This document shows, one piece after another, positions 24,665 through 32,817 of a stretch of 59,839 bases of DNA (its first letter is position 1; each line of letters starts with the position of its first letter). Position numbers and translations under genes: made by a program. The notes beneath the pieces are model-generated. The model saw nothing but the letters and a program-made list of their open reading frames with translations, did not search any database and had not been told where the DNA came from. Source of the stretch: an uncultured Lachnospiraceae bacterium (GTDB lineage: Bacteria > Bacillota > Clostridia > Lachnospirales > Lachnospiraceae); contig CATOJY010000022.1 of assembly GCA_951800685.1 (NCBI GenBank), forward strand, positions 1-59,839, written 5' to 3'.

Positions 24665-25691
24665 GTGGTGTGATCATACATGGAATCCAATCACTGGATG
24701 TCGTCATAATTGTCATTACTGCTATGCGCGAACTATGACAGCGAGGTTTGCGGGTGACATACGGTTGAACAAAATGGCTAAGCAGGATTATCGCATGGTA
24801 CCGGCAGCTGACGGGGGACCGGATCTATATGTTTTGGATAAGGCTATGTTGAATGAAACGGAGAAGCCGTTGGTATATCCGTTTGGATTTGAACCTACTT
24901 TCCACCGCTATCGCATGAATGTTCCAGGCAAGCTGAAAATGGGGAATAACATTTTTGTTGGCGCAATGGCAGATATATTTGGTGCATGGGTGCGTTCTGA
25001 ATGGATAAAAGAAATATTAGACATTTGTGTTACGAATCCTATACATAATTATTTATTTCTCACCAAAAATCCAATCCGTTACATAGAATATGGGGTGCCT
25101 ACAGGGTTTGATAATCTCTGGTATGGAACGACAGTAACAAGAGAGGAAGAAATGATCCGGTGCAGCTATCTTCCGGAAGGATGCAAAACCTTTGTGAGCA
25201 TAGAACCTGTGCTGGGCGATTTGATATCAGAGGAAAACAATAACCTGTTACAGCGTGTAGACTGGATTATCCTTGGAGCAGAAACGGGCAGGAGGAAAGA
25301 TAAAGTAATTCCAAAATGGGATTGGATCAGGAAGGTTATTCTGCTGGCAGATGAAAATGGTATACCAGTATTTATGAAAGACAGTCTGATTCCTATTATT
25401 GGGGAAGAGAATATGCGTAGGGAATTTCCGGAGCAACTTCAACACTCAGATGTAAGCCCCAAAATGAAAAAGAAGCTGTTCGGCATATGTGCTGAATGCA
25501 AGGAACGGATGAAAAAGAGCGACATGATTACGCTGTTTGCGAGATCAAAACGCGGAGAACAGCCGAAGCAGTTTGGGTTTATGTGCAGGGAATGTTTTAA
25601 GAAATTCTGCAAAGAGCTGGGTTTGGATGTTCCTCTGCTGGCAGAACTGGCGGACAGCATTACGATTGATGGTGGTGATACAGATGGGTAA
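24645..25691 (+). CDS. DUF5131 (phage Gp37/Gp68) radical-SAM-like protein
   Basis: 348 aa. The N-terminus IEWCDHTWNPITGC is followed by RHNCHYCYAR: the Cys triad CxxxxxCxxC-type iron-sulfur site typical of DUF5131 proteins, a radical-SAM-related family common in phages. YLFLTKNP, WYGTTVTRE, FVSIEPVLGD and DWIILGAETG are further family blocks. A C-terminal addition (about residues 285-330) carries CAECKERM and CRECFKKFC, a second metal site. The reaction is unknown; nucleic acid modification has been suggested for such phage proteins, and the window also holds two PP-loop sulfur-type enzymes. GGAGGAG precedes the ATG. Confidence 0.82.
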   Translation: MNKSGIEWCDHTWNPITGCRHNCHYCYARTMTARFAGDIRLNKMAKQDYRMVPAADGGPDLYVLDKAMLNETEKPLVYPFGFEPTFHRYRMNVPGKLKMGNNIFVGAMADIFGAWVRSEWIKEILDICVTNPIHNYLFLTKNPIRYIEYGVPTGFDNLWYGTTVTREEEMIRCSYLPEGCKTFVSIEPVLGDLISEENNNLLQRVDWIILGAETGRRKDKVIPKWDWIRKVILLADENGIPVFMKDSLIPIIGEENMRREFPEQLQHSDVSPKMKKKLFGICAECKERMKKSDMITLFARSKRGEQPKQFGFMCRECFKKFCKELGLDVPLLAELADSITIDGGDTDG

Positions 25692-26055
25692 ATGGGGCAG
25701 GAATGTGGAAGGCTACGCCGACAGTACTGCTGGCATAGCCATAGGGAGAGTATCAAGAGAAGAAAGGAAAAATGCTATGGGAAAGAAGAGAAGCTGCAGA
25801 CGGACTGACGACGAGAACAGGATCCATGAGAAGGCAGTAAAGCTGCGGAAGATGACAGACGAGCAGCTGGTGAAGTATGTCGAAAGCCAAGATGAACAGG
25901 CGAAAGTAGGAAATGCGGTCAAAGAGACACCATCGTTGGAAAGTGTCATGGAAGATATCATGGATGAGATTGGCAGAATCAAAGGAGTAGGAAAAACAAA
26001 GCTACATTATATACAGATGATATTGCAGGAAAAATTGGAGGATTACTATGGCTGA
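25684..26055 (+). CDS. Small phage protein with C-terminal HhH-like motif
   Basis: 123 aa from the ATG at 25684. The central part is basic then acidic-helical (KAVKLRKMTDEQLVKYVES); the end IGRIKGVGKTKLHYIQMIL resembles a helix-hairpin-helix DNA-binding motif. It overlaps DUF5131 by 8 bp and RecU by 8 bp. A longer upstream frame exists but has no start signal. Confidence 0.5.
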   Translation: MGKWGRNVEGYADSTAGIAIGRVSREERKNAMGKKRSCRRTDDENRIHEKAVKLRKMTDEQLVKYVESQDEQAKVGNAVKETPSLESVMEDIMDEIGRIKGVGKTKLHYIQMILQEKLEDYYG

Positions 26056-26575
26056 TCCAAGGCGGCAGATCTCCGGGGCAAGGAGTAGGGCATCGGGGGA
26101 GATATTTGAAAAGTGGATTTCCGCAGCGTGTGAATTTTATCAGAGGGAAGGGTATGCAGTTATAGAGAAGACTCCGGAGCCGATGAAGCCACTTGGGAAA
26201 GCGGATCGGTCTGGAAGGTTCCTTGCCTGTTTCACGAAACAGGCCCAGCCGGATTTCAAAGGCGCATTGTGTGATGGTAGCTGCATTATCTTCGATGCGA
26301 AGCATACGGAAAAGGACAGAATCCAGCAGAACGTCATAACGGAAACGCAATGGGTTACTTTTGATAAGTATAAAGCTATGGGTGCGAAATGTTATGTGGT
26401 AGTTTCCATAGGGATGAAAAATTTTTATAGAGTCCCGTGGGATGTATGGAAGCAGATGAAAGAATTGTTCGGACACAAATATATGGCAGACACGGATCTG
26501 GAGCAGTACAGAGTGCCTGATAGGAACTGCACAATATTATTTCTGGAAGGAGTGGAATTGAGAAATGAAGATTGA
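26048..26575 (+). CDS. recU: RecU-type Holliday junction resolvase
   Basis: 175 aa. RASGEIFEKWISAACEFY, then AVIEKTPEPMK, then the nuclease core QPDFKGAL...IIFDAKHT (PD-(D/E)XK, residues about 76-95) and TETQWVTFDKYKAMGA match RecU and its phage homologues. It cuts recombination junctions during replication or before packaging. GGAGG precedes the ATG. It is placed just before the sliding clamp gene. Confidence 0.82.
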   Translation: MADPRRQISGARSRASGEIFEKWISAACEFYQREGYAVIEKTPEPMKPLGKADRSGRFLACFTKQAQPDFKGALCDGSCIIFDAKHTEKDRIQQNVITETQWVTFDKYKAMGAKCYVVVSIGMKNFYRVPWDVWKQMKELFGHKYMADTDLEQYRVPDRNCTILFLEGVELRNED

Positions 26576-27626
26576 TAAGAATGAACTGTCACAAAAAATC
26601 AATAAGTTAAAGCAGATCGTACCGAAGAAAACCCCTGCTGTCGCCTTACAGGGCATTTTGGTGTCGGAAGGGTATTTAATCGCCAACAACATGGAACTGG
26701 CAATTAAGGCGAAGGTAGAGGGCATAGAGGGGGAATCTTTCATCATTCCGGCAAAAGCATTTGATCTTATCAATAATCTGCCGGATGGAGAGGTGGAGAT
26801 TGTGCCGGGTCATAAGGGAGAGGCTTTCAGTATTACGATCAAGGTCGATAAGATCAAGAACAAATATCAGACGATGGATCCGGATGAATTTCCGCTGCCG
26901 AATGCCGAGGAAAGCGGCGGAGAGTTTACGATCAAAGCAGAATCGCTCTTGACATCCATGCGTCGCGTATCCTATGCGATATCTGATAATGGGAACAACA
27001 AGATTATGAACGCACTCTGTTTACAAGCTGCTGGTGGGACACTGAATTTCGTTGGTTTGGACGGTCATGTACTTGCATGGGACAAGGTGGATTTTGATGG
27101 AATGTTTGAGCTGCTCATACCGAAGGGAACAGTTGACCGTCTGCTTGCAATTGGAATTTCCGGCGAAGTATCGATCAGGCATAATAAAAACGGTGCGATT
27201 TTTACGACAGACGAATATGTGATACATACCCGAATCGTGGAAGGTAAATTTTTTCAGTATGACAAGATGTTTAAGACAGTGCCTATACATACAGTGATAG
27301 CTAGGCCAGAGATTTTGAATGCTATGATCCGGGCAAAAATGTGCACCGATGAAAGAAGCCCTGTAAAGTTTACGATGAAAGATAATGATCTGAATATTGC
27401 CGTTATGGATACGACAGCAGATTATCATGAGACTGTAAATCTGCAGGAGGAAATACCAGAGGAATTCACGATTGGATTTGATGCGCGGCTCATGATTGAA
27501 ACGCTGAAAGCTTTCGATTGCGATAATGTGGCGCTCAATCTGGAGAGTGCTAAAATGCCGATGATCATAGAGGCTGAGGACAGTGATTTTAGGGCCATAG
27601 TATTGCCAATTAACATGGCGAAATAG
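26565..27626 (+). CDS. dnaN: DNA polymerase III beta subunit (phage sliding clamp)
   Basis: 353 aa, close to the bacterial DnaN length. Three clamp domains are readable; LLTSMRRVSYAISDNGNN and FIIPAKAFDLINNLPDG are typical blocks and the chain ends ...RAIVLPINMAK. Bacterial DnaN typically ends in PMR/PMRL. Here the last residues are PINMAK, so the polymerase-docking edge is altered. A phage-encoded clamp probably redirects the host polymerase to phage DNA. Overlaps recU by 11 bp; GGAAGGAG lies upstream. Confidence 0.88.
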   Translation: MKIDKNELSQKINKLKQIVPKKTPAVALQGILVSEGYLIANNMELAIKAKVEGIEGESFIIPAKAFDLINNLPDGEVEIVPGHKGEAFSITIKVDKIKNKYQTMDPDEFPLPNAEESGGEFTIKAESLLTSMRRVSYAISDNGNNKIMNALCLQAAGGTLNFVGLDGHVLAWDKVDFDGMFELLIPKGTVDRLLAIGISGEVSIRHNKNGAIFTTDEYVIHTRIVEGKFFQYDKMFKTVPIHTVIARPEILNAMIRAKMCTDERSPVKFTMKDNDLNIAVMDTTADYHETVNLQEEIPEEFTIGFDARLMIETLKAFDCDNVALNLESAKMPMIIEAEDSDFRAIVLPINMAK

Positions 27627-27670
27627 GGAGCACTCCTTTTGTAAGAGGTATATCACGAGGAATAAAAGAA

Positions 27671-27691
27671 GGGCGGCTGGCTCCGCCGCCC
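27671..27691. other. GC-rich hairpin before the Dam-like gene
   Basis: A perfect 7-bp stem (gggcggc with gccgccc, loop of 7), 18 bp before the GTG start. No T run follows. It could separate dnaN from the methylase transcriptionally or guard the ribosome binding site. Confidence 0.4.
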
Positions 27692-27709
27692 GGAAAGGAG
27701 TTCGAAGCT

Positions 27710-28951
27710 GTGGATGCTGAGCATTTCTGGTTTTTGTTCCAATTCCTTCGGGAAGTCGAGAAAGGAATGACTAAAGACGAGATGAAGCAGGTAATGATTG
27801 AGAAAGCCATCAATTTGAAGTTGTTTTGCGATTATGTTGTTAGCTGTTCCTATGGTGATATTGTCCTGATTATCTGTATGTTACACGATTATGTGAAAAT
27901 GATGGATAAAATCAAGGACGATGATATTCAGTGGAAAGCGTATTACCGCAATAAATTTGTCACAATGGCTGATCGGCTCGCGGGGCAGATTGATTATGAC
28001 TATGACGCTGCTGTTGAAAAATGCAGGAAGAAACAGGAAAACCGTTACAGTGATGTGGGAGAAGACGCCATGGTACTTGCAGTAAGAAGCGGCGATACCA
28101 AGAAAAAGGAACCAACAAAGGAGAATCTGAACAAAGATGAAAGCAATAGCAAAGTACCCGGGAGTAAGTGGTCGCTGGCAGACTGGATTATAAGTCTTTT
28201 TCCGGATCATCACAGCTATCTTGAAGCATTTTTCGGGAGCGGCGCCATCCTGTTCAACAAATCGCGGTCACATATTGAGACGGTGAACGATCTGGACGGG
28301 AATGTGGTCAATCTATTTGAATGGATCCGTCGGGATCCAGAGAAGCTGGCACATGAGATATATTACACGCCGTATGCAAGGCGAGTATATGAGGATGCGT
28401 TTGCAGCGGTACCAGAGGACAGCTTGCAGCAGGCGATTAACTTTTACATACGTCTAAACATGGGTCATGGATTCCGCACAAATGGTGAGAAAGTAGGCTG
28501 GAAGAATGATGTACAGGGCAGAGAAAGAGCTTATGCCGCGCAGGACTGGGTACATCTGCCGGATAAGATACTACAGGCGGCTGAGAGGCTGCGGGGTGTG
28601 CAGATTGAGAACAGGCCGGCAATTGATCTGATACCAAGATTTAATTTTGAAAATGTGCTGATATACTGCGATCCGCCTTATATGTTGAATACAAGGCACG
28701 GGAAACAGTATCAGCATGAAATGGACACCAAGGATCACGAAGAACTGCTTACGTTGCTTCTGGACCATAAAGGATCGGTTGTTATCAGCGGATATGAAAC
28801 AGAGTTGTATGACAAAATGCTTGCGGGGTGGAATCGCTATGAAAAGACGGCGTATTCTATGGTTTGTTCAAAGAAAAGAGAAATTATATGGATGAATTAT
28901 GATCCGCCGGCTAAGCAAATGACATTCAATGATTACGGAGGTGTGATATGA
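27710..28951 (+). CDS. Dam-type DNA adenine methyltransferase with extra N-terminal domain
   Basis: 413 aa from a GTG (GGAAAGGAG upstream). Residues about 155-410 are a D12-class N6-adenine methylase: KWSLADWIISLFP, motif I AFFGSGAILF (about 173-182), ETVNDLDGNVVNLF, and the catalytic DPPY (about 321-324). Residues 1 to about 145 are an added helical region with a Lys/Glu linker, not part of Dam and not recognised. Methylation of phage DNA against host restriction is the likely job; the target site cannot be read from sequence. Confidence 0.85.
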   Translation: MDAEHFWFLFQFLREVEKGMTKDEMKQVMIEKAINLKLFCDYVVSCSYGDIVLIICMLHDYVKMMDKIKDDDIQWKAYYRNKFVTMADRLAGQIDYDYDAAVEKCRKKQENRYSDVGEDAMVLAVRSGDTKKKEPTKENLNKDESNSKVPGSKWSLADWIISLFPDHHSYLEAFFGSGAILFNKSRSHIETVNDLDGNVVNLFEWIRRDPEKLAHEIYYTPYARRVYEDAFAAVPEDSLQQAINFYIRLNMGHGFRTNGEKVGWKNDVQGRERAYAAQDWVHLPDKILQAAERLRGVQIENRPAIDLIPRFNFENVLIYCDPPYMLNTRHGKQYQHEMDTKDHEELLTLLLDHKGSVVISGYETELYDKMLAGWNRYEKTAYSMVCSKKREIIWMNYDPPAKQMTFNDYGGVI

Positions 28952-29163
28952 AAATTTGTCCCAAATGCGGAAGAAAATTTGAGCAGCTGCTTGCTCTCTC
29001 TCGAACAGACAATAAAACAATGATATGTGACGAGTGCGGAACGATGGAGGCCTTGGACAGTTTGCCAAATGGCTTTTTATCACCGCAGGAGCGCACGAGG
29101 TTAGCGGTAGTAGCGACAGGAAATAAATGGGAGTTGGAAAACTATAATGCTACACATGGATAA
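28948..29163 (+). CDS. Small zinc-ribbon protein
   Basis: 71 aa. CPKCGRKF and MICDECGTM give a four-Cys zinc ribbon. The tail QERTRLAVVATGNKWE is helical. It is coupled to the methylase by a 4-bp ATGA overlap. Confidence 0.65.
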   Translation: MKICPKCGRKFEQLLALSRTDNKTMICDECGTMEALDSLPNGFLSPQERTRLAVVATGNKWELENYNATHG

Positions 29164-29178
29164 GGAGGGTAAATATAC

Positions 29179-29406
29179 ATGAAAACAGGTAGTCAGGATA
29201 TGAAAGAGTTATATGAGAGCAATGCGAATTTTAGGAGATATGTTGATCGTTGTCGCACGAGTGGAGGATATCATACAGTAAAAACCTTAGAATGTGTCTT
29301 AAGTATGGCAATCACTCGTGAAGTGGCGGAAATGTATCGGGAAAATCAAGAAGGAAAGACCAGTGGTATGCAATCAACATTTACACCGATTGGAGAATGC
29401 AGATAA
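29179..29406 (+). CDS. Small phage protein, unknown
   Basis: 75 aa, helical, with NFRRYVDRCRTSGGYHTV and a following hydrophobic helix. AAGGAGGG precedes the ATG. No family recognised. Confidence 0.55.
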   Translation: MKTGSQDMKELYESNANFRRYVDRCRTSGGYHTVKTLECVLSMAITREVAEMYRENQEGKTSGMQSTFTPIGECR

Positions 29407-29442
29407 GTGTAGGATTACAACCTTAAAATAGGGGGAGAACGG

Positions 29443-30186
29443 ATGGGAAAATGGGCAGAAACCAGAAAGGCATATTTTGGCGGATCAGACTCACAGCGGA
29501 AAAAGGAGTCTATGAAGAGCAGAGTATTACCAATTTTATTCAACACAAAAATGGTGCAGGAGATCTTGGGTGGTAGAAAGACTACAACAAGGCGGGTAAT
29601 GAAACCGCAACCACTGTATTACACTGGGAGAAGATACATTTTTGCTGATGATTGTTGTCCGAAAAAATGGGAAGATTGCGATAATATAATTAAAACATAT
29701 CATTATCAGCCCGGAGATATCCTGTATATCCGGGAAACGTGGGCGTTCATGAAATGCATTGATTGCGATGGGGATTATGCTCAGGGCCTTCAACCCTGTT
29801 ATGATTTTCAGGCAATCGAATATGATGATGGCGACAGCATATCAGACGGGTGCTTCGTGTACAGGGCAGACTGCAAAGCTCCGGAACGCATTGTTTGGCG
29901 GCCGTCAATCCATATGCCGAAACAGGCTGCCCGTATCTGGTTAAAGGTTACGGATGTGCGGGTAGAACGGCTGCAGGATATGAATGGGCAGGATATCTTA
30001 CGGGAAGGAGTCAACTGTCATGTACACCCGGAAGCGCATTATTTTGAAGGAAATCAGAAAATGATGTTTGCAGAACTTTGGGACTCTACGATTGGGAAGA
30101 CAGACTTAGAGAGTTACGGTTGGGAGGCCAATCCGTTTGTCTGGGTGATAGAGTTCGAGAGATGTAGGAAACCGGAAGAATTATGA
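29443..30186 (+). CDS. ASCH-domain phage protein
   Basis: 247 aa. ILFNTKMVQEILGGRKTTTR, VMKPQP, PGDILYIRETW, WRPSIHMPKQAARIWLKV and NPFVWVIEFER are the blocks of the ASCH (PUA-like) proteins seen in many phages. The fold binds RNA or modified nucleic acid; the role in the phage is unknown. GGGGGAG precedes the ATG. It overlaps the next gene by 4 bp. Confidence 0.8.
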   Translation: MGKWAETRKAYFGGSDSQRKKESMKSRVLPILFNTKMVQEILGGRKTTTRRVMKPQPLYYTGRRYIFADDCCPKKWEDCDNIIKTYHYQPGDILYIRETWAFMKCIDCDGDYAQGLQPCYDFQAIEYDDGDSISDGCFVYRADCKAPERIVWRPSIHMPKQAARIWLKVTDVRVERLQDMNGQDILREGVNCHVHPEAHYFEGNQKMMFAELWDSTIGKTDLESYGWEANPFVWVIEFERCRKPEEL

Positions 30187-30488
30187 ACCATCAGATAACG
30201 CTTGAAGAACTGGGATTTATTCCAAAGTCGCGAAAAGAGTATATAGAACCTAAAAAGCAGTATGCTAGTCCGTGTGGTGGATGTATATGTAACCATTGTG
30301 CGAACAGTGTAGAGTGCTGGGATGATTGCACGGGTGAAATGGAAGATCCGTGTTTTACCTGTGATGAGTGTATAAATTACGATGGACATGGGAGACGGAA
30401 AAACAGAACAGAGTGTGGTCGTTATAAGATCACAAACAAACACGCAGAGTATTTAAGGAAAACATTTAGAGTAAACGGAAAAAGATAA
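30183..30488 (+). CDS. Cysteine-rich small phage protein
   Basis: 101 aa with eleven Cys, mostly in CGGCICNHCANSVEC and CFTCDECINY, suggesting two zinc sites. Basic C-terminus. Unknown function; coupled to the ASCH gene. Confidence 0.55.
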   Translation: MNHQITLEELGFIPKSRKEYIEPKKQYASPCGGCICNHCANSVECWDDCTGEMEDPCFTCDECINYDGHGRRKNRTECGRYKITNKHAEYLRKTFRVNGKR

Positions 30489-30507
30489 GTTTGTGGAGGA
30501 ATGAGAT

Positions 30508-30822
30508 ATGCGAGATATTGACGAAATGGTTGAAAGGCTTTTGGATATGGATATTATCGGCGAGAACAATTCTATTACGTTTACGGATGAGGCGAAGCAG
30601 TTGATACATGAAATATCAGAAAGATGCATGGATGCAACCTTGATTGTAGAGAACAAAGACCGGATAGATCAGTACGGCAAGGGATTGACTGCGGAAGAGG
30701 TATATGTGGATATGCTGCACAAAATAGTGGATGCCCCTACAAGTCTGCATATGCGTATGAGTGCGAGGTTGCTGATTCCGGTTATCGACCAGAAGCTGCA
30801 GGAGGAAAATGGTGTTGAGTGA
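30508..30822 (+). CDS. Small phage protein, unknown
   Basis: 104 aa, helical and acidic; no motif recognised. GGAGG precedes the ATG and it overlaps the next gene by 14 bp. Confidence 0.5.
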   Translation: MRDIDEMVERLLDMDIIGENNSITFTDEAKQLIHEISERCMDATLIVENKDRIDQYGKGLTAEEVYVDMLHKIVDAPTSLHMRMSARLLIPVIDQKLQEENGVE

Positions 30823-31633
30823 AAAAAGAGTAACGTCTACGGAGATTAAAATGGCTCTGGCAAAGTACCATCCGAATGACTTCTTTATATCGGAGTGTAA
30901 GACGGATTCTACATATTTTACCGGACCGCAGGGGTTATTGATATTTGATGGGCTGGCAGTTACAAGAAGCTATACAAGTCCATGCATAACAGGCTACGAA
31001 ATAAAGATCAGTCGGAGTGACTTCCAAAGGGATAACAAGTACCATCTTTATCTGCAATACTGCAATGAGTTCTATTTCGTGGTACCGGCAGGATTACTCA
31101 AAAAGGAAGAAATTCCGGACAATATGGGATTGATCTATTATTATCCTGAGACCGGAAAGCTGCTAAAAAAGAAGAAATCACTTTACCGGCAGATAGAAGA
31201 ACCTGTCGGAGTATATAAGTATATCATTTACAGCAGGCTGGAGCAGGACAGGACACCTTTCTATGAAGAAAGAGCAGATTATGCAAAGGCGTACATTGAG
31301 GATAAAGCAGAAAAGCAGGCTATTGGCAGGACGTTTGGAAGTAAAATGGCGAAAGAACTGGCGGAGGCATATTGTCGGCTTGCTGTTCTGAAAGAGAAGG
31401 AAGATAGGCTGGGACTTCTTGATAGTCTGATAAAGGTTATGAATAAAAATGGGATCTATTGTTGGAGTCAGGAAAGCTATGTGGAAAAGCTGGATGAGGT
31501 CTTAAAGATTGGGGCGGTACCAGATGAGATAAAGAATTTGAAACGGGAGTTAACCGCAGCTTTGAATATCATAGGGCAAATGGAAAGTAAAAACAGTGAG
31601 GAACAATATGCGGAGGAAGGAGGATCAGAGTGA
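30809..31633 (+). CDS. MmcB-like putative PD-(D/E)XK DNA repair protein
   Basis: 274 aa. The core GLLIFDGLAVTRSYTSPCITGYEIKISRSDF (seen as D...GYEIK, with the ExK-type EIK near residue 70) followed by YLQYCNEFYFVVPAGLL matches MmcB-family proteins, which have a PD-(D/E)XK-like fold. The C-terminal third is coiled coil. It probably acts on damaged or foreign DNA, but function in phages is not established. The ATG at 30809 is close to GGAGG; GTG at 30812 or TTG at 30815 are alternatives. Confidence 0.6.
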   Translation: MVLSEKRVTSTEIKMALAKYHPNDFFISECKTDSTYFTGPQGLLIFDGLAVTRSYTSPCITGYEIKISRSDFQRDNKYHLYLQYCNEFYFVVPAGLLKKEEIPDNMGLIYYYPETGKLLKKKKSLYRQIEEPVGVYKYIIYSRLEQDRTPFYEERADYAKAYIEDKAEKQAIGRTFGSKMAKELAEAYCRLAVLKEKEDRLGLLDSLIKVMNKNGIYCWSQESYVEKLDEVLKIGAVPDEIKNLKRELTAALNIIGQMESKNSEEQYAEEGGSE

Positions 31634-31836
31634 AGTGCTCGATTTGTGGTAGAAAGTTGAGGAATCCTAATAGTATGATGCTTGGCTATGGTCCGGTATG
31701 CTACAGGAGGAAGTTTGGATCTACACCGCATATTGGACGTAAGGCTGCTGATGTACCGGCATGGGAGAGACCCGATTATAATTTGCCAGGGCAGATATCA
31801 ATAGAGGAGTACCTGCAGACATTGTCGGTTCAATAA
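31630..31836 (+). CDS. Small zinc-binding DUF6011-like protein
   Basis: 68 aa from a GTG. CSICGRKLRNPNSMMLGYGPVCYRR (C-x2-C near the start, then GxGPVC) is the hallmark of small DUF6011-type proteins. The C-terminus ISIEEYLQTL is a short helix. Coupled to the previous gene by a 4-bp overlap. Confidence 0.65.
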   Translation: MKCSICGRKLRNPNSMMLGYGPVCYRRKFGSTPHIGRKAADVPAWERPDYNLPGQISIEEYLQTLSVQ

Positions 31837-31861
31837 AATGGAATCATGGGAGGGCGGAATC

Positions 31862-32617
31862 ATGGCAAAACAAGACAGAGAAAAGTTCGATGGCATTGAT
31901 GTGGGGAAAGTGTCGAGCCTCCGCGATGCAGGGTGGAGTGATGAGGCCATTGCGGAGGAAGTCGGCATCGAAGCGGGCATGGTTGATGAGATTGTGATAC
32001 ACCAGAACGAGAAAAAGAAGCAAGAATCAGAGAAGATGGATCCGCAGCAGAGCAGACTTGTCATTCTGACTGATGAAGAGCTGAAAAAAATCTACGAGCG
32101 GGCGGCAGTCATTGGAGCGCAGGAAGCTATGAAACGGTTCGAACAGGAACGTAAGAGCGAAAACGGGAAGAGAGCGGATCGGCGTCTCAGAAACACTAAG
32201 CTTCTGCTCCGGAATTACAGGATGCTCAAAAAGCATGCTGAGAACTCTGTATTCAGAAGGGCACAGATGGATGAAAGCGCATTTGATATTCTTGAATCCA
32301 TGATGAAAAGCCGTGATAACGATGTCATTATCAGCAGCATTAAGGATAGCGCAGCCAGAACTGCGATCATGGTATCTCATGTGGAAGCAATGCTCGGGCT
32401 TTACGCCGCATTTTGTGAAAAGTCACCCAATAAGGAGATAGAGTGCAGGCGGTATGATGTGGTGTGGGATATGTACATAGCAGAAGATAACTTGTCGGCC
32501 AAAGAAATTGCCCAAAAGAAGAATATGTCAAAAGAAAATGTCTATGTTGACCTCCGGGTTGCAGTTGAAAGGCTCGCAGCACTTATTTTTGGGGTGGATG
32601 GGTTGAACGTACAATAA
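31862..32617 (+). CDS. RinA/ArpU-like late gene regulator
   Basis: 251 aa. An N-terminal helix-turn-helix-like segment (SSLRDAGWSDEAIAEEVGIE) is followed by a charged linker. The central DRRLRNTKLLLRNYRMLKKHAEN and the C-terminal sigma-region-4-like HTH (AEDNLSAKEIAQKKNMSKENVYVDLRVAVERL, given in part) are typical of the regulators that switch on late genes in Firmicutes phages. It is the last gene of the early operon and lies just before the late promoter and the terminase block. GGGAGGG precedes the ATG at 31862. Confidence 0.72.
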   Translation: MAKQDREKFDGIDVGKVSSLRDAGWSDEAIAEEVGIEAGMVDEIVIHQNEKKKQESEKMDPQQSRLVILTDEELKKIYERAAVIGAQEAMKRFEQERKSENGKRADRRLRNTKLLLRNYRMLKKHAENSVFRRAQMDESAFDILESMMKSRDNDVIISSIKDSAARTAIMVSHVEAMLGLYAAFCEKSPNKEIECRRYDVVWDMYIAEDNLSAKEIAQKKNMSKENVYVDLRVAVERLAALIFGVDGLNVQ

Positions 32618-32642
32618 ACCCTCCATTTACAAAAAGATTACA

Positions 32643-32671
32643 TTGACATCATGGTTGCAAAGTGGTTTAAT
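32643..32671 (+). promoter_or_regulatory. Strong promoter after the late regulator (late promoter candidate)
   Basis: Perfect TTGACA at 32643-32648, a 17-bp spacer and TTTAAT at 32666-32671. A transcript would start near 32678 and meet a strong terminator after only about 55 nt. This resembles the pR'-tR' layout of lambdoid phages, where an antiterminator made by the preceding gene lets polymerase pass. Confidence 0.65.
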
Positions 32672-32702
32672 GATAGATGTAAAATTCTAATTTGACGCAA
32701 GG

Positions 32703-32735
32703 GAAGTCTGGATATGGTTTCAGGCTTCTTTTTTT
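32703..32735 (+). terminator. Intrinsic terminator just after the late promoter
   Basis: 8-bp stem with one G-T pair (gaagtctg at 32703-32710 with caggcttc at 32721-32728), followed by a run of T residues to 32735. It separates the early operon and the late promoter from the symporter cassette. Confidence 0.75.
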
Positions 32736-32817
32736 ATGCAGTTTTTCCGGGGAAGGGGATGAAAGCAGGATACGGATGGCAGTGCTCCTCCAGAAACTAA
32801 ACAGATTGGAGGATAAG

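Noticed and set aside
20601..25691. PcfK/PcfJ taken as evidence of a conjugative element
   Set aside because: No relaxase, coupling protein or type IV secretion genes occur, while a full set of phage structural genes follows, so the element is a phage.
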